Below are positions 1-12,140 of a stretch of 64,000 nucleotides of DNA, one piece after another. Position 1 is the stretch's first letter, and each line of letters starts with the position of its first letter. The stretch spans positions 177,964,428 to 178,028,427 of the forward strand of contig OX457056.1 in assembly GCA_949752795.1 (NCBI GenBank), in the 5' to 3' direction. A program made the position numbers and the translations under genes. The notes below the pieces were generated by a model. It worked only from the letters and a program-made list of their open reading frames with translations. It made no database searches and was not told the origin of the DNA. The stretch comes from Hyperoodon ampullatus (Eukaryota; Chordata; Mammalia; Artiodactyla; Ziphiidae).

Positions 1-1299
1 ATTATTGCATATTTTAAGATATTTTAATATTTAGATTGCAGATGTGGTTATGGAGTTATGGCAAAAGTATTTTTTGTTGTAAAAAAACCATGTATCACAA
101 GCTTGTTGAGTGATTTTTCCCCCCCTTTTTGAGATATGGTTATAGGAGACACTAGGGTAGATATTTTTGCTAGAGTTCAATAGTAATGGGCTATAGTTTC
201 TTTCACAAAATAGTTTAGGGATTATTCATATGTTAGTCTGTAATTATCTTTCTGGTTTACATCATAGACCAGTTTCTCTGTAGTGCTGTCATTTCATGGT
301 AGCCTGAACAGGAAATAATTGGATACAGTTCTTCAGTTGGAGTATTAATTTGACCAAACGAAAATAATTTTTACTTGGACCATTTATAGTTTGTGCTTGT
401 TTTTGTCTTTTACAAAGAATTTTTACTGAGAGGAAAATGAGTAATTCTTTACTAATACTGTGATTGTTGTCTTTTCACCACCATATGCATACAGTTAATC
501 TTTCATGTGTTTGTGGTATGTAGTCCCACTGTTACTTGTGGTTGCTAGTAGTGGTAATTCTAGGCTTCATATTACCCACTTAACCATCAAAAATCTTTAA
601 GGTTTTTATGTTCATAACATTTTATTTGAGTGATGTAGTCAAAACCATTTCTTAATTATTGGAAACCTTGGAAACCTAATTTTGTACTGTTTGCTTGCTA
701 CTGAATGTTTTCTTGGGGTAGTGGAAGTGAATCAACCCAGGGAGAATGCTGAGTTCATAATGTTACATTGGGTTCAAAATTCTTTATCTTTTAGGTAATG
801 AAGGAAAACATGTTGGGAAGATAGATGTTTAAATCATGGGTATATAAATGTAATAGAAATACGTTGGTGAAGCCTGTAATTTTTATCATTTAGTCTACCT
901 TATGTTAAGATCCTTTTGACATGTCAGCAGTTAAATTATTAATGGAATTTAGTTATTAAACCTAAGACAAAACTGCTTTATATTAAATTCTGGTCTGTAA
1001 TGACAGTGAATCAAGTTTCAAGGTGAAGTCAGCTGCCTGTTAACCAAGTTCAACCAGGTATTTTATGTCCAATACAACAGTGTCTACTCTCCAAAAAGAT
1101 CTTTTCTTTGGCTGGAGATGGTATTTGATACATTGTTTACAAAATATATTTCTCCATAATATTTGCCACTTCAACTTAAAAAAAAATTTCTTTTTAGGGT
1201 AGTACTTGGGCATCTGTTTGTTTTGTTTTAATGCCACAGAGGATTCTTGATGCACAGCCAGATTTGGGAACTCCTTTCTCTTTGAAAGAGTTTATAGCT

Positions 1300-1365
1300 T
1301 AGTGGTTAAGAGCTTAGATTCTGCGGCCAGCTGATCTGTGTTTCAAATCTGGCACTACTTTTTTT
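1300..1365 (+). repeat. MIR fragment
   Basis: A short tRNA-SINE-like segment reads agtggttaagagc followed by a tctg...ccagctgatctg stretch and tttcaaatctggc, which resembles the tRNA-related head of the ancient mammalian MIR family. It is small and diverged. Confidence 0.5.
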
Positions 1366-1432
1366 GTTTTGACAGGTTGAAAGAATGATCTGGAAAAAAA
1401 ATAAACTTGTGTATTAAAAATATAATACCGTA

Positions 1433-1505
1433 ATTATATAATTATATATTGCATTATATATGTGTGTGTGTATATATATGTGTATATATACACACACACA
1501 TATAT
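1433..1505. repeat. TA/TG/CA microsatellite
   Basis: Alternating purine-pyrimidine tract in which TA-rich runs are mixed with TG and CA runs. It is partly self-complementary and could fold back on itself. Confidence 0.85.
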
Positions 1506-1570
1506 AAATAAATTCCATACACATTTAGCGTAGGATTGAGCGTGCAAGAAGCCAGTGTTAGATTAACAGT

Positions 1571-1917
1571 GATGATGATTATTTTTAAATTTATTTATTT
1601 TATTTATTTTTGGCTGCGTTAGGTCTTTGTTGCTGCCCGCGGGCTTTCTCTAGTTGCGGTGAGTGACTCTTCGTTGTGGTGCGCGGGCTTCTCATTGCGG
1701 TGGCTTCTCTTGTTGCAGAGCACAGGCTCTAGGCGCATGGGCTTCAGTAGTTGTGGCTCGCGGGCTCTAGAGCACAGGCTCAGTAGTTGTGGCGCACGGG
1801 CTTAGTTGCTCCGCAGCATGCGGGATCTTCCTGGACCAGAGCTCGAACCCATGTCCCTTGCATTGGCAGGTGGATTCCCAACCACTGTGCCACCAGGGAA
1901 GCCCGATGATGATTATT
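1571..1917 (-). mobile_element. CHR-1-type tRNA-derived SINE
   Basis: On the minus strand the element begins with the tRNA-like head gggcttccctggtgg (revcomp at about 1890-1904), continues through the body with repeated agtagttgtggc units on the + strand, and ends in a TTTA-rich tail at 1584-1605. It is flanked by a perfect 13-bp target-site duplication, gatgatgattatt, at 1571-1583 and 1905-1917. The element proper is about 1584-1904, close to full length for the family. It is antisense to RBPJ. Confidence 0.9.
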
Positions 1918-2152
1918 AAATGCCAGATCAGGAACCTCTTTTTTGTGGGGTGAGATGCTATTACATTATTTCTTTTCCTGAATCTTATACTTTCTTCTAT
2001 GATCTTCCTAGAGTTAAATAAACAATCACTCTTTGACTAATGTTTTCAGTTCTTTGAGCTTTTTCTCATCAGTGAAAGAAGGTGGCCACTAGAGACTGGT
2101 AATTTATCTCTGGTCCTCTTATCCTGCTAGGTCGATTTGTGTGTCCTCTAAA

Positions 2153-2400
2153 GCTGTGTTTTTCAAATTGCAGGTTTCAGCCCATTCATTAGTGGGTCAA
2201 GAACTCGATTTAGTTGGTTAAGAACTCGATTTAGTGGGGGTTATGATCAGCATTAAGACATGTACTGTAATAGAAAATAAAATCAGTGCAGTGAATGTAG
2301 AAAAGAGCATTTTTTAAAAAAACTTGTTTCATTTTTTTAAAAAAGCTGAAATAAACAAGATATATGCACATTTATGTGTATGTTGCTTGGATCGTTTTGG
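2153..2400. repeat. Non-autonomous hAT-like DNA transposon (MER-type)
   Basis: The segment opens gtgtttttcaaattgcaggt and then carries cccattcattagtgggtcaa, which resembles widespread mammalian MER elements of the hAT-Charlie type. Inside, a 21-bp unit containing aagaactcgatttagt is duplicated in tandem (about 2199-2240). The precise family name is uncertain. Confidence 0.45.
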
Positions 2401-2737
2401 TTCCACTAAGTGTATGCCTCCCATAGTCACAGATGTCCCTGAGATGTGGTATTAGGTTTATATTGTTTTTCCTTGCTGAGAAAAAGTGACCAGGATAGGT
2501 TCCAGTCTGTGGCTTTTAATGGTATGCCATACTCTCTATATCATCTTCAAGGATCTCCCTACCATGCTTTGCGTTTGAAGTGAAGTTTATTACAGGAGAA
2601 TATCTAAGGAGCAGGGAGAAACGGGGAACATAATAGCAGCAGCTGATGAGTGGCATTAACTAAGGATATTTTGTCAAGTAATCTAGTAAACTACCCCTTG
2701 GCATGCAGTCTGTTAATGTGTTAATCAACTCATAGAT

Positions 2738-2935
2738 TAGTGGTTTTCAAACTGCCAGTGGTAGCCCATTCTGGAGTCAATTCAATAAGTTGCTGCCCTC
2801 CCCTACTCCCCCCCCGACCCTGCAAATTATATGAAGCAGAAAAGAACAGAATAGGAAATGTCATGAATGGATCATAAGATATAGTTCTATAAAACTCTTG
2901 TTTTGAGGGTATGTATGTGTACTGTATTGCAGACC
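2738..2935. repeat. Second hAT-like MER copy
   Basis: The opening agtggttttcaaactgcc, the following tagcccattctggagtcaat and the later agaacagaataggaaat match the layout of the element at 2153-2400, so it is probably a diverged copy of the same or a sister family. The interior has a C-rich run at about 2801-2820. Confidence 0.4.
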
Positions 2936-3126
2936 TAAGTTCTGGTAATGATCATCTGGGAAACTGTATGGCACTCAGTCTTATAAATCTATATTGCCAA
3001 ACTGACCTCAGCCAGAGAAGACTTCAGATATCTAAAACAGGATTGTTAGCTCAGTAGTTTTCTCTCTGACAGTAGGAAACAGTTAGCTATGAAACCTTGT
3101 TTTTGTTTTTTGTTGTGTTATTTGGG

Positions 3127-3147
3127 GTGTGTGTGTGTGTGTGTGTT
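3127..3147. repeat. (GT)n microsatellite
   Basis: A short uninterrupted GT run of about ten units. It is the only notable feature in an otherwise plain AT-rich intronic stretch from 2936 to 4400. Confidence 0.9.
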
Positions 3148-4401
3148 TTCTTGCTTGCTTGCCCTCGTAAATATTTAAAGGCTCATAGGTAAGAAATTTA
3201 TAATATTTCCTAGTTGTGAAGGAATTTACTCTTTCTTTGCATTGATGAAAATGACCCATGCAATTAAAAAGTACAAAAAAACTGATGATACATACTAAAA
3301 TCCACCCACTTCATTTTCCCATTCCTTATATCTTAGGACTTTTTCATATACCAGGTACTCCTTTACTTCAGAAGGTAAATATAAAAGTTTAATGTTGCAA
3401 AAAAGATTAACCTTAAATTAGATATGTCACAAATATTTAAGGTAGTCAAATGTTAGAACTTCTGTTTTTGTGAGGATTTTGATAATATTTAAAATTTTAT
3501 TTTTCTTGGATTAGTGCCTCTGCCTATTCCAGTGTCCTCATAACAGCAGATATTTGCTTTACAGATATATTGAAGAAGATCACAGAGTTTCTGGTGAATA
3601 TTTTTTAAAAAATAAAGCTTCAGAGTAGTACAGTATCAGCATATTCATGTTTTAAGATTGTGTTTGAAATACAGTTTCCTCCTTCCTAGAAAACAATACG
3701 AGAATAAAGATTTCTGGTAAATTGTTTCACAACAATGGAATTTGTACATTACTTTTCTACACTTGGGAGTTGAACAATGGATAAAATCTTTGCCAAAATA
3801 AGAGGCCAAAAGATAATAAGTACAATTCATGTTTCTCTGCAAGTTCTTGGAAATTGAGTCAAAAACATATATAGTTCCTGCTCTGAATTGGGTACGATGT
3901 ATTAAACCTAGAAATTATCTTTTGGAATTACAGAAGGTAGGTAAAGAAATCCCACCTCCCTCCCGCCCCGTGGGTTAACTGCCTTCATGATGGTGGCTTG
4001 TCTTTGCGTCAGTGCGTAAAGACATACTGTTGCTAGTGATGCGGGCAGGGAACAAGAGCCTGTGGATTTAGAGAATGGGAGAGTTGAATCCCTTTTTTCT
4101 TATTACTGTTTCCCCAAGTGTCCCCCCGCCCCCACCCCAACCTGGTCTTCTCCCAGACTGTCCAACCTTTTCTCCTCTTATCAGTAGCATTGCTTAGCTT
4201 TTCATCATTATTTCAGTCATAGTTACTTCCAGCGTCATCACTTTCTGCCTCATGCTGCTTATCCTGTTGAGTGCAAGGTTTCATGTTGTCACCTTGTGGC
4301 ATTTGTGCACAACTGTGTTCCTTTTACTTTGGTTATCATAACGCACAAGAGCAGCTTGTCATCTTTTTCTTTCAAAGATTTTTCCTCCTAAAGCGTAGTG
4401 T

Positions 4402-4623
4402 ATTTTTTTATTTTAAAAAATATTTATTGATTTATTTGGCTGTGCCGGGTCTTAGTTGTGGCAGGCGGGACCTTAGTTGTTGCGAGTGGGATCTTTTGTT
4501 AGTTGCAGCATGCGGGATCTTTAGTTGCGGCACATGGGATCTAGTTCCCTGACCAGGGATTGAACCTGGGCCCCCTGCACTGGGAGCACGGAGTCTTAGC
4601 CACTGGACCATCAGGGAAGTCCC
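4402..4623 (-). mobile_element. tRNA-derived SINE (CHR-1-like variant)
   Basis: The minus strand starts gggacttccctgatggtcca, has a B-box-like ggttcaatccctgg, and continues into a body made of short repeats of the type 'gatccc...gcaact' before an A/T-rich tail at 4402-4435. The body differs from the usual CHR-1 copies here by these repeated short units. No exact target-site duplication was seen, so it is probably older. Confidence 0.8.
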
Positions 4624-4850
4624 TGACGTGTAGTTTAGGAAGAAACTAAACTACCTTCTAGTTTAGTTGGCCAAGAACTGAGAGAACTGACCGGAGGCAG
4701 CACCCCAACTGCAGGTCTAGGATTAGAAGAAAGAGCATGTTATAAATTACTGAGTCAGCTGTTAGATATGGCTCCAGTATACTTTTGGTTACTGAAAACA
4801 AGTCAAAAACACCCTCTTAGAATGAAGGTTAAATTCTTTGAGAGTATTTA

Positions 4851-5097
4851 AAAAGATGTTTTAGGGCTTCCCTGGTGGCGCAGTGGTTGAGAGTCTGCCT
4901 GCCGATGCAGGGGACACGGGTTTGTACCCCGGTCCGGGAAGATCCCACATGCCGCAGAGTGGCTGGGCCCGTGAGCCATGGCTGCTGAGCCTGTGCGTCC
5001 GGAGGCTGTGCTCCGCAACGGGAGAGCGGGAGAGGCCACAACAGTGAGAGGCCCGCATACCACCAAAAAAAAAAAGAAAAAAAAAAAAGATGTTTTA
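4851..5097 (+). mobile_element. CHR-2-type SINE, full length, young
   Basis: The element starts gggcttccctggtggcgcag at 4864, has the tRNA-like head with a B-box-like segment about 4915-4930, and ends in an A-rich tail (about 5064-5084). The 13-bp target-site duplication aaaagatgtttta is perfect (4851-4863 and 5085-5097). It matches the cetacean CHR-2 type with its 'gaggcccgc' end and poly(A) tail. It lies in the same orientation as RBPJ, the minority orientation in this window. Confidence 0.92.
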
Positions 5098-6065
5098 GAT
5101 TCTGAAACTAACAAAGTTTAAAAAATCTTTTACGTAAATGGTAGTATTGTTAGAAATAGGCACTTTCTCAAACTAATTTATATTTCATTACTTTGAAAAA
5201 TAATACTGTTTTGCATTTTTATGGGATCTGGGATATCTATTAAAAGGGTACTTTAGAACCCATCTCTAGTATGAACCTAATTGAAAAGTGGTATATGCTG
5301 TGTCAGTAATTGTCATGAAAATCAGGGAATCTCTTTCTTTTGAAAAATACAGTGAAGTCAGTTGATCTTGTTCTATTGAATTGTTAGGGGCTTATGAGGA
5401 GTGTAGGTAGTTGAGCAGGAAAATGTGCATTCATTCTTTCTCTGAAATGCCAAACTTGTCACTTCAGTGAGAGGTACAGCTTTCATTATGGAGACCATAT
5501 CTTGTGTAGACAGGTTTCTACACCTCAGAATGAGTGAGCTCTGTGAGGCTCTGATAGCTGATGAAGAGGGAACGGCAATTAAAATCATGCAGCTTTAACA
5601 GACCGCTACAAGTTTTTGGGTGTTGCTTTAACAATTATCAGATCAACATACAATCTTGAAAGATAATGACTGAAAATGTGCTAGTTTAGCAGATAGTGGT
5701 CAGGAAGGGTAACTGCCTCCTTCCCCCTGCCCCTTAATTATTTGTTATAAGGAATCCTGGGGATTCCTGGGGTGGGGGAGATAGGACAGAAAACACTTTC
5801 AAAGGATTTACTTTGATTGAGTGCTTTTGTGTTTTATCACAGCAATGGGTGGGTGAAGGTGATTAATAATGTAAGTACAAGTGCTGGTGATAGCAGCTAG
5901 ATTAATTAAGTGTGCATGAAATTTAACTTTATTAGAATTCCTTTATTGTTGAAATTCCTGTGGAAAAAGTACTCTGAGAAATTCTAGCCTAGGGGCAGGG
6001 ATAGGGCAGAGGCAGGTAACATAAGTTTATAAAACAGGTGTGACTTGGAACAGGTAGAATCCACT

Positions 6066-8619
6066 GAAAGCATTCACTTTTATTTATTTATTTATTTTTT
6101 TTTTAATTTTTTGCTTTATAACAAATTTAATCAGTTATACATATACATATGTTCCCATATCCCCTCCCTTTTGCGTCTCCCTCCCACCCTCCCTATCCCA
6201 CCCCTCCAGGCAGTCACAAAGCACCGAGCTGATCTCCCTGTGCTATGCGGCTGCTTCCCACTAGCTATCTACCTTACGTTTGGTAGTGTATATATGTCCA
6301 TGCCGCTCTTTCACTTTGTCACAGCTTACCCTTCCCCCACCCCATATCCTCAAGTCCATTCTCTAGTAGGTCTGTGTCTTTATTCCTGTCTTACCCCTAT
6401 GTTCTTCATGACATTTTTTTCCCTTAAATTCCATATATATGTGTCAGCATACAGTATTTGTCTTTCTCTTTCTGACTTACTTCACTCTGTATGACAGACT
6501 CTAGGTCCATCCACCTCATTACAAATAGCTCAATTTCATTTCTTTTTATGGCTGAGTAATATTCCATTGTATATATGTGCCACATCTTCTTTACCCATTC
6601 ATCCGATGATGGACACTTAGGTTGCTTCCATCTCTGGGCTATTGTAAATAGGGCTGCTGTGAACATTTTGGTACATGTCTCTTTTTGAATTATGGTTTTC
6701 TCAGGGTATAGGCCCAGTAGTGGGATTGCTGGGTCATATGGTAGTTCTATTTGTAGTTTTTTAAGGAACCTCCATACAGTTCTCCATAGTGGCTGTACCA
6801 ATTCACATTCCCACCAGCAGTGCAAGAGTGTTCCCTTTTTTCCACACCCTCTCCAGCATTTATTGTTTGTAGATTTTTTGATGATGGCCATTCTGACTGG
6901 TGTGAGATGATATCTCATTGTAGTTTTGATTTGCATTTCTCTAATGAGTAAAGATGTTGAGCATCCTTTCATGTGTTTGTTGGCAGTCCGTATATCTTCT
7001 GTGGAGAAATGTCTGTTTAGGTCTTCTGCCCATTTTTGGATTGGGTTGTTTGTTTTTTTGTTATTGAGCTGCATGAGCTGCTTATAAATTTTGGAGATTA
7101 ATCCTTTGTCAGTTGCTTCATTTGCAAATATCTTCTCCCATTCTGAGGGTTGTCTTTTGGTCTTGTTTATGGTTTCCTTTGCTGTGCAAAAGCTTTTAAG
7201 TTTCATTAGGTCCCATGTGTTTATTTTTGTCTTTATTTCCATTTCTCTAGGAGGTGGGTCAAAAAGGATCTTGCTGTGATTTATGTCATAGAGTGCTCTG
7301 CCTATGTTTTCCTCTAAGAGTTTGATAGTGTCTGGCCTTACATTTAGGTCTTTAATCCATTTTGAGCTTATTTTTGTGTATGGTGTTAGGGAGTGATCTA
7401 ATCTCATACTTTTATATGTCCCTGTCCAGTTTTCCCAGCACCACTTATTGAAGAGACTGTCCTTTCTCCACTGTACATTCCTGCCTCCTTTATCAAAGAT
7501 AAGGTGACCATATGTGCGTGGGTTTATCTCTGGGCTTTCTATCCTGTTCCATTGATCTATCTTTCTGTTTTTGTGCCAGTACCATACTGTCTTGATTACT
7601 GTAGCTTTGTAGTATAGTCTGAAGTCAGGGAGCCTGATTCCTCCAGCTCCATTTTTCGTTCTCAAGATTGCTTTGGCTATTTGGGGTCTTTTGTGTTTCC
7701 ATACAAATTGTGAAATTTTTTGTTCTAGTTCTGTGAAAAATGCCAGTGGTAGTTTGATAGGGATTGCATTGAATCTGTAGATTGCTTTGGGTAGTAGAGT
7801 CATCTTCACAATGTTGATTCTTCCAATCCAAGAACATGGTACATCTCTCCATGTATTTGTATCATCTTTAATTTCTTTCATCAGTGTCTTATAATTTTCT
7901 GCATACAGGTCTTTTGTCTCCTTAGGTAGGTTTATTCCTAGATATTTTATTCTTTTTGTTGCAGTGGTAAATGGGAGTGTTTCCTTGATTTCACTTTCAG
8001 ATTTTTCATCATTAGTATATAGGAATGCCAGAGATTTCTGTGCATTAATTTTGTATCCTGCAACTTTACCAAATTCATTGATTAGCTCTAGTAGTTTTCT
8101 GGTAGCATCTTTAGGATTCTCTATGTATAGTATCATGTCATCTGCAAACAGTGACAGCTTTACTTCTTCTTTTCCAATTTGGATTCCTTTTATTTCCTTT
8201 TCTTCCCTGATTGCTGTGGCTAAAACTTCCAAAACTGTGTTGAATAAGAGTGGTGAGAGTGGGCAACCTTGTCTTGTTCCTGATCTTAGTGGAAATGGTT
8301 TCAGTTTTTCACCATTGAGGACGATGTTGGCTGTGGGTTTGTCATATATGGCCTTTATTATGTTGAGGAAAGTTCCCTCTATGCCTACTTTCTGCAGGGT
8401 TTTTATCATAAATGGGTGTTGAATTTTGTCGAAAGCTTTCTCTGCATCTATTGAGATGATCATATGGTTTTTCTCCTTCAATTTGTTAATATGGTGTATC
8501 ACGTTGATTGATTTGCGTATATTGAAGAATCCTTGCATTCCTGGAATAAGCCCCACTTGATCATGGTGTATGATCCTTTTAATGTGCTGTTGGATTCTGT
8601 TTGGAAAGCATTCACTTTT
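6066..8619 (-). mobile_element. 5'-truncated L1 retrotransposon with open ORF2 remnant
   Basis: The insertion (6082-8603) is bounded by a perfect 16-bp target-site duplication, gaaagcattcactttt, at 6066-6081 and 8604-8619. On the minus strand it runs from within the reverse-transcriptase region of ORF2 to a 3' UTR (about 6100-6423) and an A-rich tail. The 5' truncation removes ORF1, the endonuclease and the start of the RT domain, the usual outcome of aborted target-primed reverse transcription. Perfect flanks and an uninterrupted reading frame point to a recent insertion. Confidence 0.95.
6424..8556 (-). CDS. L1 ORF2 protein, C-terminal fragment (710 codons, open)
   Basis: This is the C-terminal part of the L1 endonuclease/reverse transcriptase, about 55% of the normal length of roughly 1,275 residues. 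From the first ATG, an RT motif A-like segment (SIDAEKAFD, residues 35-43), [11 protein letters not shown] (92-102) and the catalytic FADD (137-140) are present. Near the end lies an intact CX3CX7HX4C motif (567-584) typical of L1 ORF2p. The frame is open to the element's 5' truncation at 8603. There is no endonuclease domain and no promoter, so it is not expected to be functional; the ATG used here is internal to the original ORF. Confidence 0.9.
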   Translation of the reverse strand: MGLIPGMQGFFNIRKSINVIHHINKLKEKNHMIISIDAEKAFDKIQHPFMIKTLQKVGIEGTFLNIIKAIYDKPTANIVLNGEKLKPFPLRSGTRQGCPLSPLLFNTVLEVLATAIREEKEIKGIQIGKEEVKLSLFADDMILYIENPKDATRKLLELINEFGKVAGYKINAQKSLAFLYTNDEKSESEIKETLPFTTATKRIKYLGINLPKETKDLYAENYKTLMKEIKDDTNTWRDVPCSWIGRINIVKMTLLPKAIYRFNAIPIKLPLAFFTELEQKISQFVWKHKRPQIAKAILRTKNGAGGIRLPDFRLYYKATVIKTVWYWHKNRKIDQWNRIESPEINPRTYGHLIFDKGGRNVQWRKDSLFNKWCWENWTGTYKSMRLDHSLTPYTKISSKWIKDLNVRPDTIKLLEENIGRALYDINHSKILFDPPPREMEIKTKINTWDLMKLKSFCTAKETINKTKRQPSEWEKIFANEATDKGLISKIYKQLMQLNNKKTNNPIQKWAEDLNRHFSTEDIRTANKHMKGCSTSLLIREMQIKTTMRYHLTPVRMAIIKKSTNNKCWRGCGKKGTLLHCWWECELVQPLWRTVWRFLKKLQIELPYDPAIPLLGLYPEKTIIQKETCTKMFTAALFTIAQRWKQPKCPSSDEWVKKMWHIYTMEYYSAIKRNEIELFVMRWMDLESVIQSEVSQKEKDKYCMLTHIYGI

Positions 8620-8744
8620 GAAATAAAAGCTGTAGCTTCCTCTGCAGGGAGCCAGTTTCCAATCCTACCCCTCCCCAACCCCCCACCCCTCTACATTATA
8701 CAGATTTTTATTTTGTTGACTCCTGTATCCCCAGCCCCAGGACA

Positions 8745-8800
8745 GTGACTAGTCATAGCAGGTACTCAGTAAATATTTGTTGAATGAATGAACTTTTTGA
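8745..8800 (+). repeat. MIR/L2 3' tail
   Basis: Contains ggtactcagtaaatatttgt followed by tgaatgaatgaa, the conserved 3' end shared by MIR and L2 elements. Only the tail is recognisable. Confidence 0.6.
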
Positions 8801-8914
8801 TAATACTAGATTTTTAAGACATGCATCTGTCCTGTCATCGCAGAACATGCCATTCTTTTATTAACTAACCTCTTAATTTACAAATAGAATGAGTGGATAT
8901 ATAAGGAGGTAGTC

Positions 8915-9230
8915 TTTTTAAAATTTTTTATTTATTTATTATTTTATTTTAAAAATTTTATTTATATATTTTTGGCTGCGTTGGGTCTTCTTTGCTGTGC
9001 GGGCTTTCTCTAGCTGTGGCAACGGGGGCTTCTTTTGTTGCGGAGCATGGGCTCTAGGCGCATGCGCTTCCGTAGTTGTGGCTCGCGGGCTCTAGAGCAC
9101 AGGCTCCGTAGTTGTGGTGCACGGACTTAGTTGCTCCGTGACATGTGGGATCTTTCTGGACCAGGGATCGAACCCGTGTCCCCTGCATTGGCAGGTGGAC
9201 TCTTAACCACTGTGCCACCAGGGAAGTCCC
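8915..9230 (-). mobile_element. CHR-1-type SINE
   Basis: The minus strand begins gggacttccctggtggca at 9230 and proceeds through the tRNA-like head and the agtagttgtgg-type body to a T/A-rich tail at about 8915-8960. The flanks are diverged (gtagtcttttt upstream and ctagttttatc downstream may be the remains of a target-site duplication). Confidence 0.9.
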
Positions 9231-9329
9231 TAGTTTTATCTTAATTGTACAGTTTTGTCATCAGTTAGCTCTTTTGTGAGTTGGGGTTTGTATGTCTAAA
9301 GGCCGAGAAAATCTTGAGTGCATAATAGC

Positions 9330-9480
9330 TAACATTTAGTGGGTATTGCACTTACAAAATGCCCCTTTTCACGTGTTTTACAGGTATTAACTCGATCTTC
9401 ACGCAGCTCTCCAAGTTGTTACAATTAACTTTCCTATTTTACAGATGTGGAGACTGAAGAAACTCTAGAATAACTGGAGT
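9330..9480 (-). repeat. MIR fragment
   Basis: Contains attttacagatgtggagact, the reverse complement of the conserved MIR core that normally reads 'cctcatctgtaaaat', preceded by a MIR-like gtgttttacaggtattaact. Diverged and partial. Confidence 0.7.
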
Positions 9481-9973
9481 TACAGAGAAAGGGCTGGAGT
9501 GTTTTCTTTGTTAGAAAGTCCTGAACTTTGGTGGAGTAAAACTTGGAAATAGTTTACACAATAATTCAACATATTTTTCTCACAATGGTAGATATCCAAG
9601 TGTGAGATTTTTTTAATAGGGAAAGACGTTTGTGATCTGTGCTCATATCCCACAGAAGAAAAGCTTTGTATTTGAATGAAAACATTTCCATATTTGGTAT
9701 TGACCAGATTTGGTTTGTTAGGAGGTGGACAGTTGCCCTTTTATGGCCACTAGACACTCCATTGCTCTCTTTTTCGTCTCTTCCACTTGGTGGCCTCTGA
9801 CACTTCCTCGAGCAATCTTTTTTTTCTCTTCCATATTTTTTACTGCTCTCTTACACTGCAGTCTTCTCTCTTCCTTCTTCCTTCCTATCTCTCAGCCCTC
9901 TCTCTCCCTCATTTACATGCAACCTAAATGAATAAAAATATTAGCTCTACATTCTTACTGTTTAGAGTAATAT

Positions 9974-10300
9974 GTGAATGTGCTTTATTTTTAAAACATC
10001 TTTATTGGAGTACAATTGCTTTACAGTGGTGTGTTAATTTCTGCTGTATAACAAAATGAATCACCTGTACATATACATATGTCCCCATATCTCCTCCCTC
10101 TTGCGTCTCCCTCCACACTCCTTATCCTACCCCTCTAGGTGGGCACAAAGCACCGAGCTGATCTCCCTGTGCTATGTGGCTGCTTCCCACTAGCTATTTA
10201 TTTTACATTTGGTAGTGTATATATGTCTACGCTACTCTCTCACTTCGTCTTAGCTTACACTTCCCCCTCCCCGTGTCCTCAAGTCCAGTGAATGTGCTTT
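9974..10300 (-). mobile_element. L1 3' UTR fragment (strongly 5'-truncated)
   Basis: The sequence 9987-10287 matches the 3' UTR of the L1 at 6082-8603 (shared segments aagcaccgagctgatctccc and ggtagtgtatatatgtc), without coding sequence. A perfect 13-bp target-site duplication, gtgaatgtgcttt, flanks it at 9974-9986 and 10288-10300. Confidence 0.92.
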
Positions 10301-10593
10301 TGAGTCCGAGAACCTGGCAAACCAAGTGAGAAATGAGGATGCTATGAAAATAACATAGAATATAGGTCCTAGGAAGTTGTCCAAAAGTGAAGAGGGCTGA
10401 CTCAGGGCAAAGTAATATTCCTCTTTCAGAATAAACAGTCATTGAGTATAATGGCCAGACAAGTAGGATTAATTTTTTGGTAGGAATACTGGAAACAAAC
10501 CAAGGCATTGACGAATATCCAGGAAAACAGTCAGCAGTTAGAATGACCCCCCTTTGACTTTGATTTTCATTCCAGAGTTCAAATTTATACTTA

Positions 10594-10797
10594 GGGCTTC
10601 CCTGGTGGCGCAGTGGTTGAGAGTCCGCCTGCCGATGCAGGGGACATGGGTTTGTGCCCCGGTCCAGGAAGATCCCACATGCCGCGGAGCGGCTGGGCCC
10701 GTGAGCCATGGCCGCTGGGCCTGCGCGTCCAGAGCCTGTGCTCCGCAACGGGAGAGGCCACAACAGTGAGAGGCCCGCGTACCACAAAAAAAAAACA
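10594..10797 (+). mobile_element. CHR-2-type SINE
   Basis: Starts gggcttccctggtggcgcag and ends in an A-tail after gaggcccgcgtaccac. It is nearly identical in layout to the copy at 4864. Target-site duplications are not obvious. Sense to RBPJ. Confidence 0.9.
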
Positions 10798-12034
10798 ACC
10801 TGTGTGAAATTGTTGAAGACTTACACCTGGTGTATGTAAGTTTTCCTAGCAATTGGTTTTAGACTCAACAAAATTACATGAAAGAACATAAACTTCTAAG
10901 GACCTCTTTTCAGCTGTATTGTTTGTAGCCCCATTTAGATCTTGATACCACTTCCTAATAGAATCTGTCAACAACATGGATTATCACTTTTTTGAAGTGG
11001 CAGCATACCACATTAAACTACACTGCTGTTGTAGAGCGAGTAACAGTAATTATCTATAGCATGGTATCTTTCCAGGGCATTCTCTATGGGAAAAGTAGAC
11101 AGTTTCATTAGAGTGAGGAAATTAATCATCATTTTAGCTCTTTGGACTTGGTAAAACAGTTAATTCCTTTTTCTTCTCTTATAAAATTTGTGAAGTTAGT
11201 ATGAACTCGTTTGGTGGACCATTTATAATTTTTTCCTCCACTGTAGAAAATAACTTAGACATTTCAGATCAGTTTGTTCATAATCATTTGTTAATTCAAA
11301 ATAGTTGGTCTAAATAATATTATAGTTTAAGAACTACAATTCATGACAGTGTTTTGTTTTGTTATCCTCTTTTTAACAGATGACTTGCTATTGTTATGGT
11401 TCATTCGTTTAGTGAGCACACACTGTGTACAGAATTGCATTTGAAAACTTAATATTTTATGCAGTTGAGTCAACTTTAATTATGAACAATACATGCTTAT
11501 AGCGTTGGGCATATTTCTCTTATGTACACTAATGCCATTAAAAAAAATTTGTCCAGCATAAAAGTTACAGCCTAAAAAATCCCCTGTGCATCTTCAGTTT
11601 ATTATGGAAACAGGTTGGCATTTTCTTCATTACTGGGATACTTATAATTCTTTAAAGGCTCTAGATTTGACTAATTCCTAGAGCTGTTAACACAGTCAGA
11701 TTTTCCTGGTTTATTTAAATGTGGCATCGTTCTGTATTCCGTAGTTGGATTACTACAGCGTTTCATCCTTGAGAATCAGCAGTTCTGGTTTGCTGAGAAA
11801 TAGTTTACAGGTTAAGAAGTGATTTTTCTGAAACATTTAAATAAATTTTCATATGATATGTGGTTTGTTTAATGGAAAAAAGCAAATAGAAGTTAAAATT
11901 GGGGAAAAAAACAATTATTTTGCGAAGGCAAAGTAAAGTTGTTTAAAGACTAGACTATGGCTTCCTTATATATTTATATGTAATCTTCAATCTTAGTATG
12001 ATGAGTGTGTAATCAGAAACAGAGGAAAGTCCTA

Positions 12035-12140
12035 CCTTGTGACTTTTTGAACTTCAGTTTTCCCTTCTAAGTTTGAAATAATGCCTATCAGAATTGTTAA
12101 TGAGAGTTAAATGAGAGCATATATAAGCAGATATATTCTG
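12035..12140 (+). repeat. Possible MIR fragment
   Basis: The order 'cttgtgactttttgaacttcagtttt', then 'gaaataatgcctatcagaattgtt' and 'gagagttaaatgagagcat' (quoted with gaps) follows the MIR 3' half. It is highly diverged, so the call is tentative. Confidence 0.45.

Noticed and set aside
4829..5114. Several overlapping minus-strand frames with repeated Ala/Pro/Arg-rich peptides
   Set aside because: They are translations of the CHR-2 SINE; the same peptides recur at 10227-10852, 23792-24073, 28962-29387 and 47457-47740, always over SINE copies.
6045..6494. 149-codon + strand frame
   Set aside because: It lies antisense over the L1 3' UTR and ORF2 end, and its counterpart recurs at 37701-37946 and 39133-39426 in other L1 3' UTR copies.
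7964..8422. 152-codon + strand frame with membrane-like composition
   Set aside because: It is the antisense shadow of L1 ORF2; the same peptide pattern appears at 15965-16372 in the second L1.
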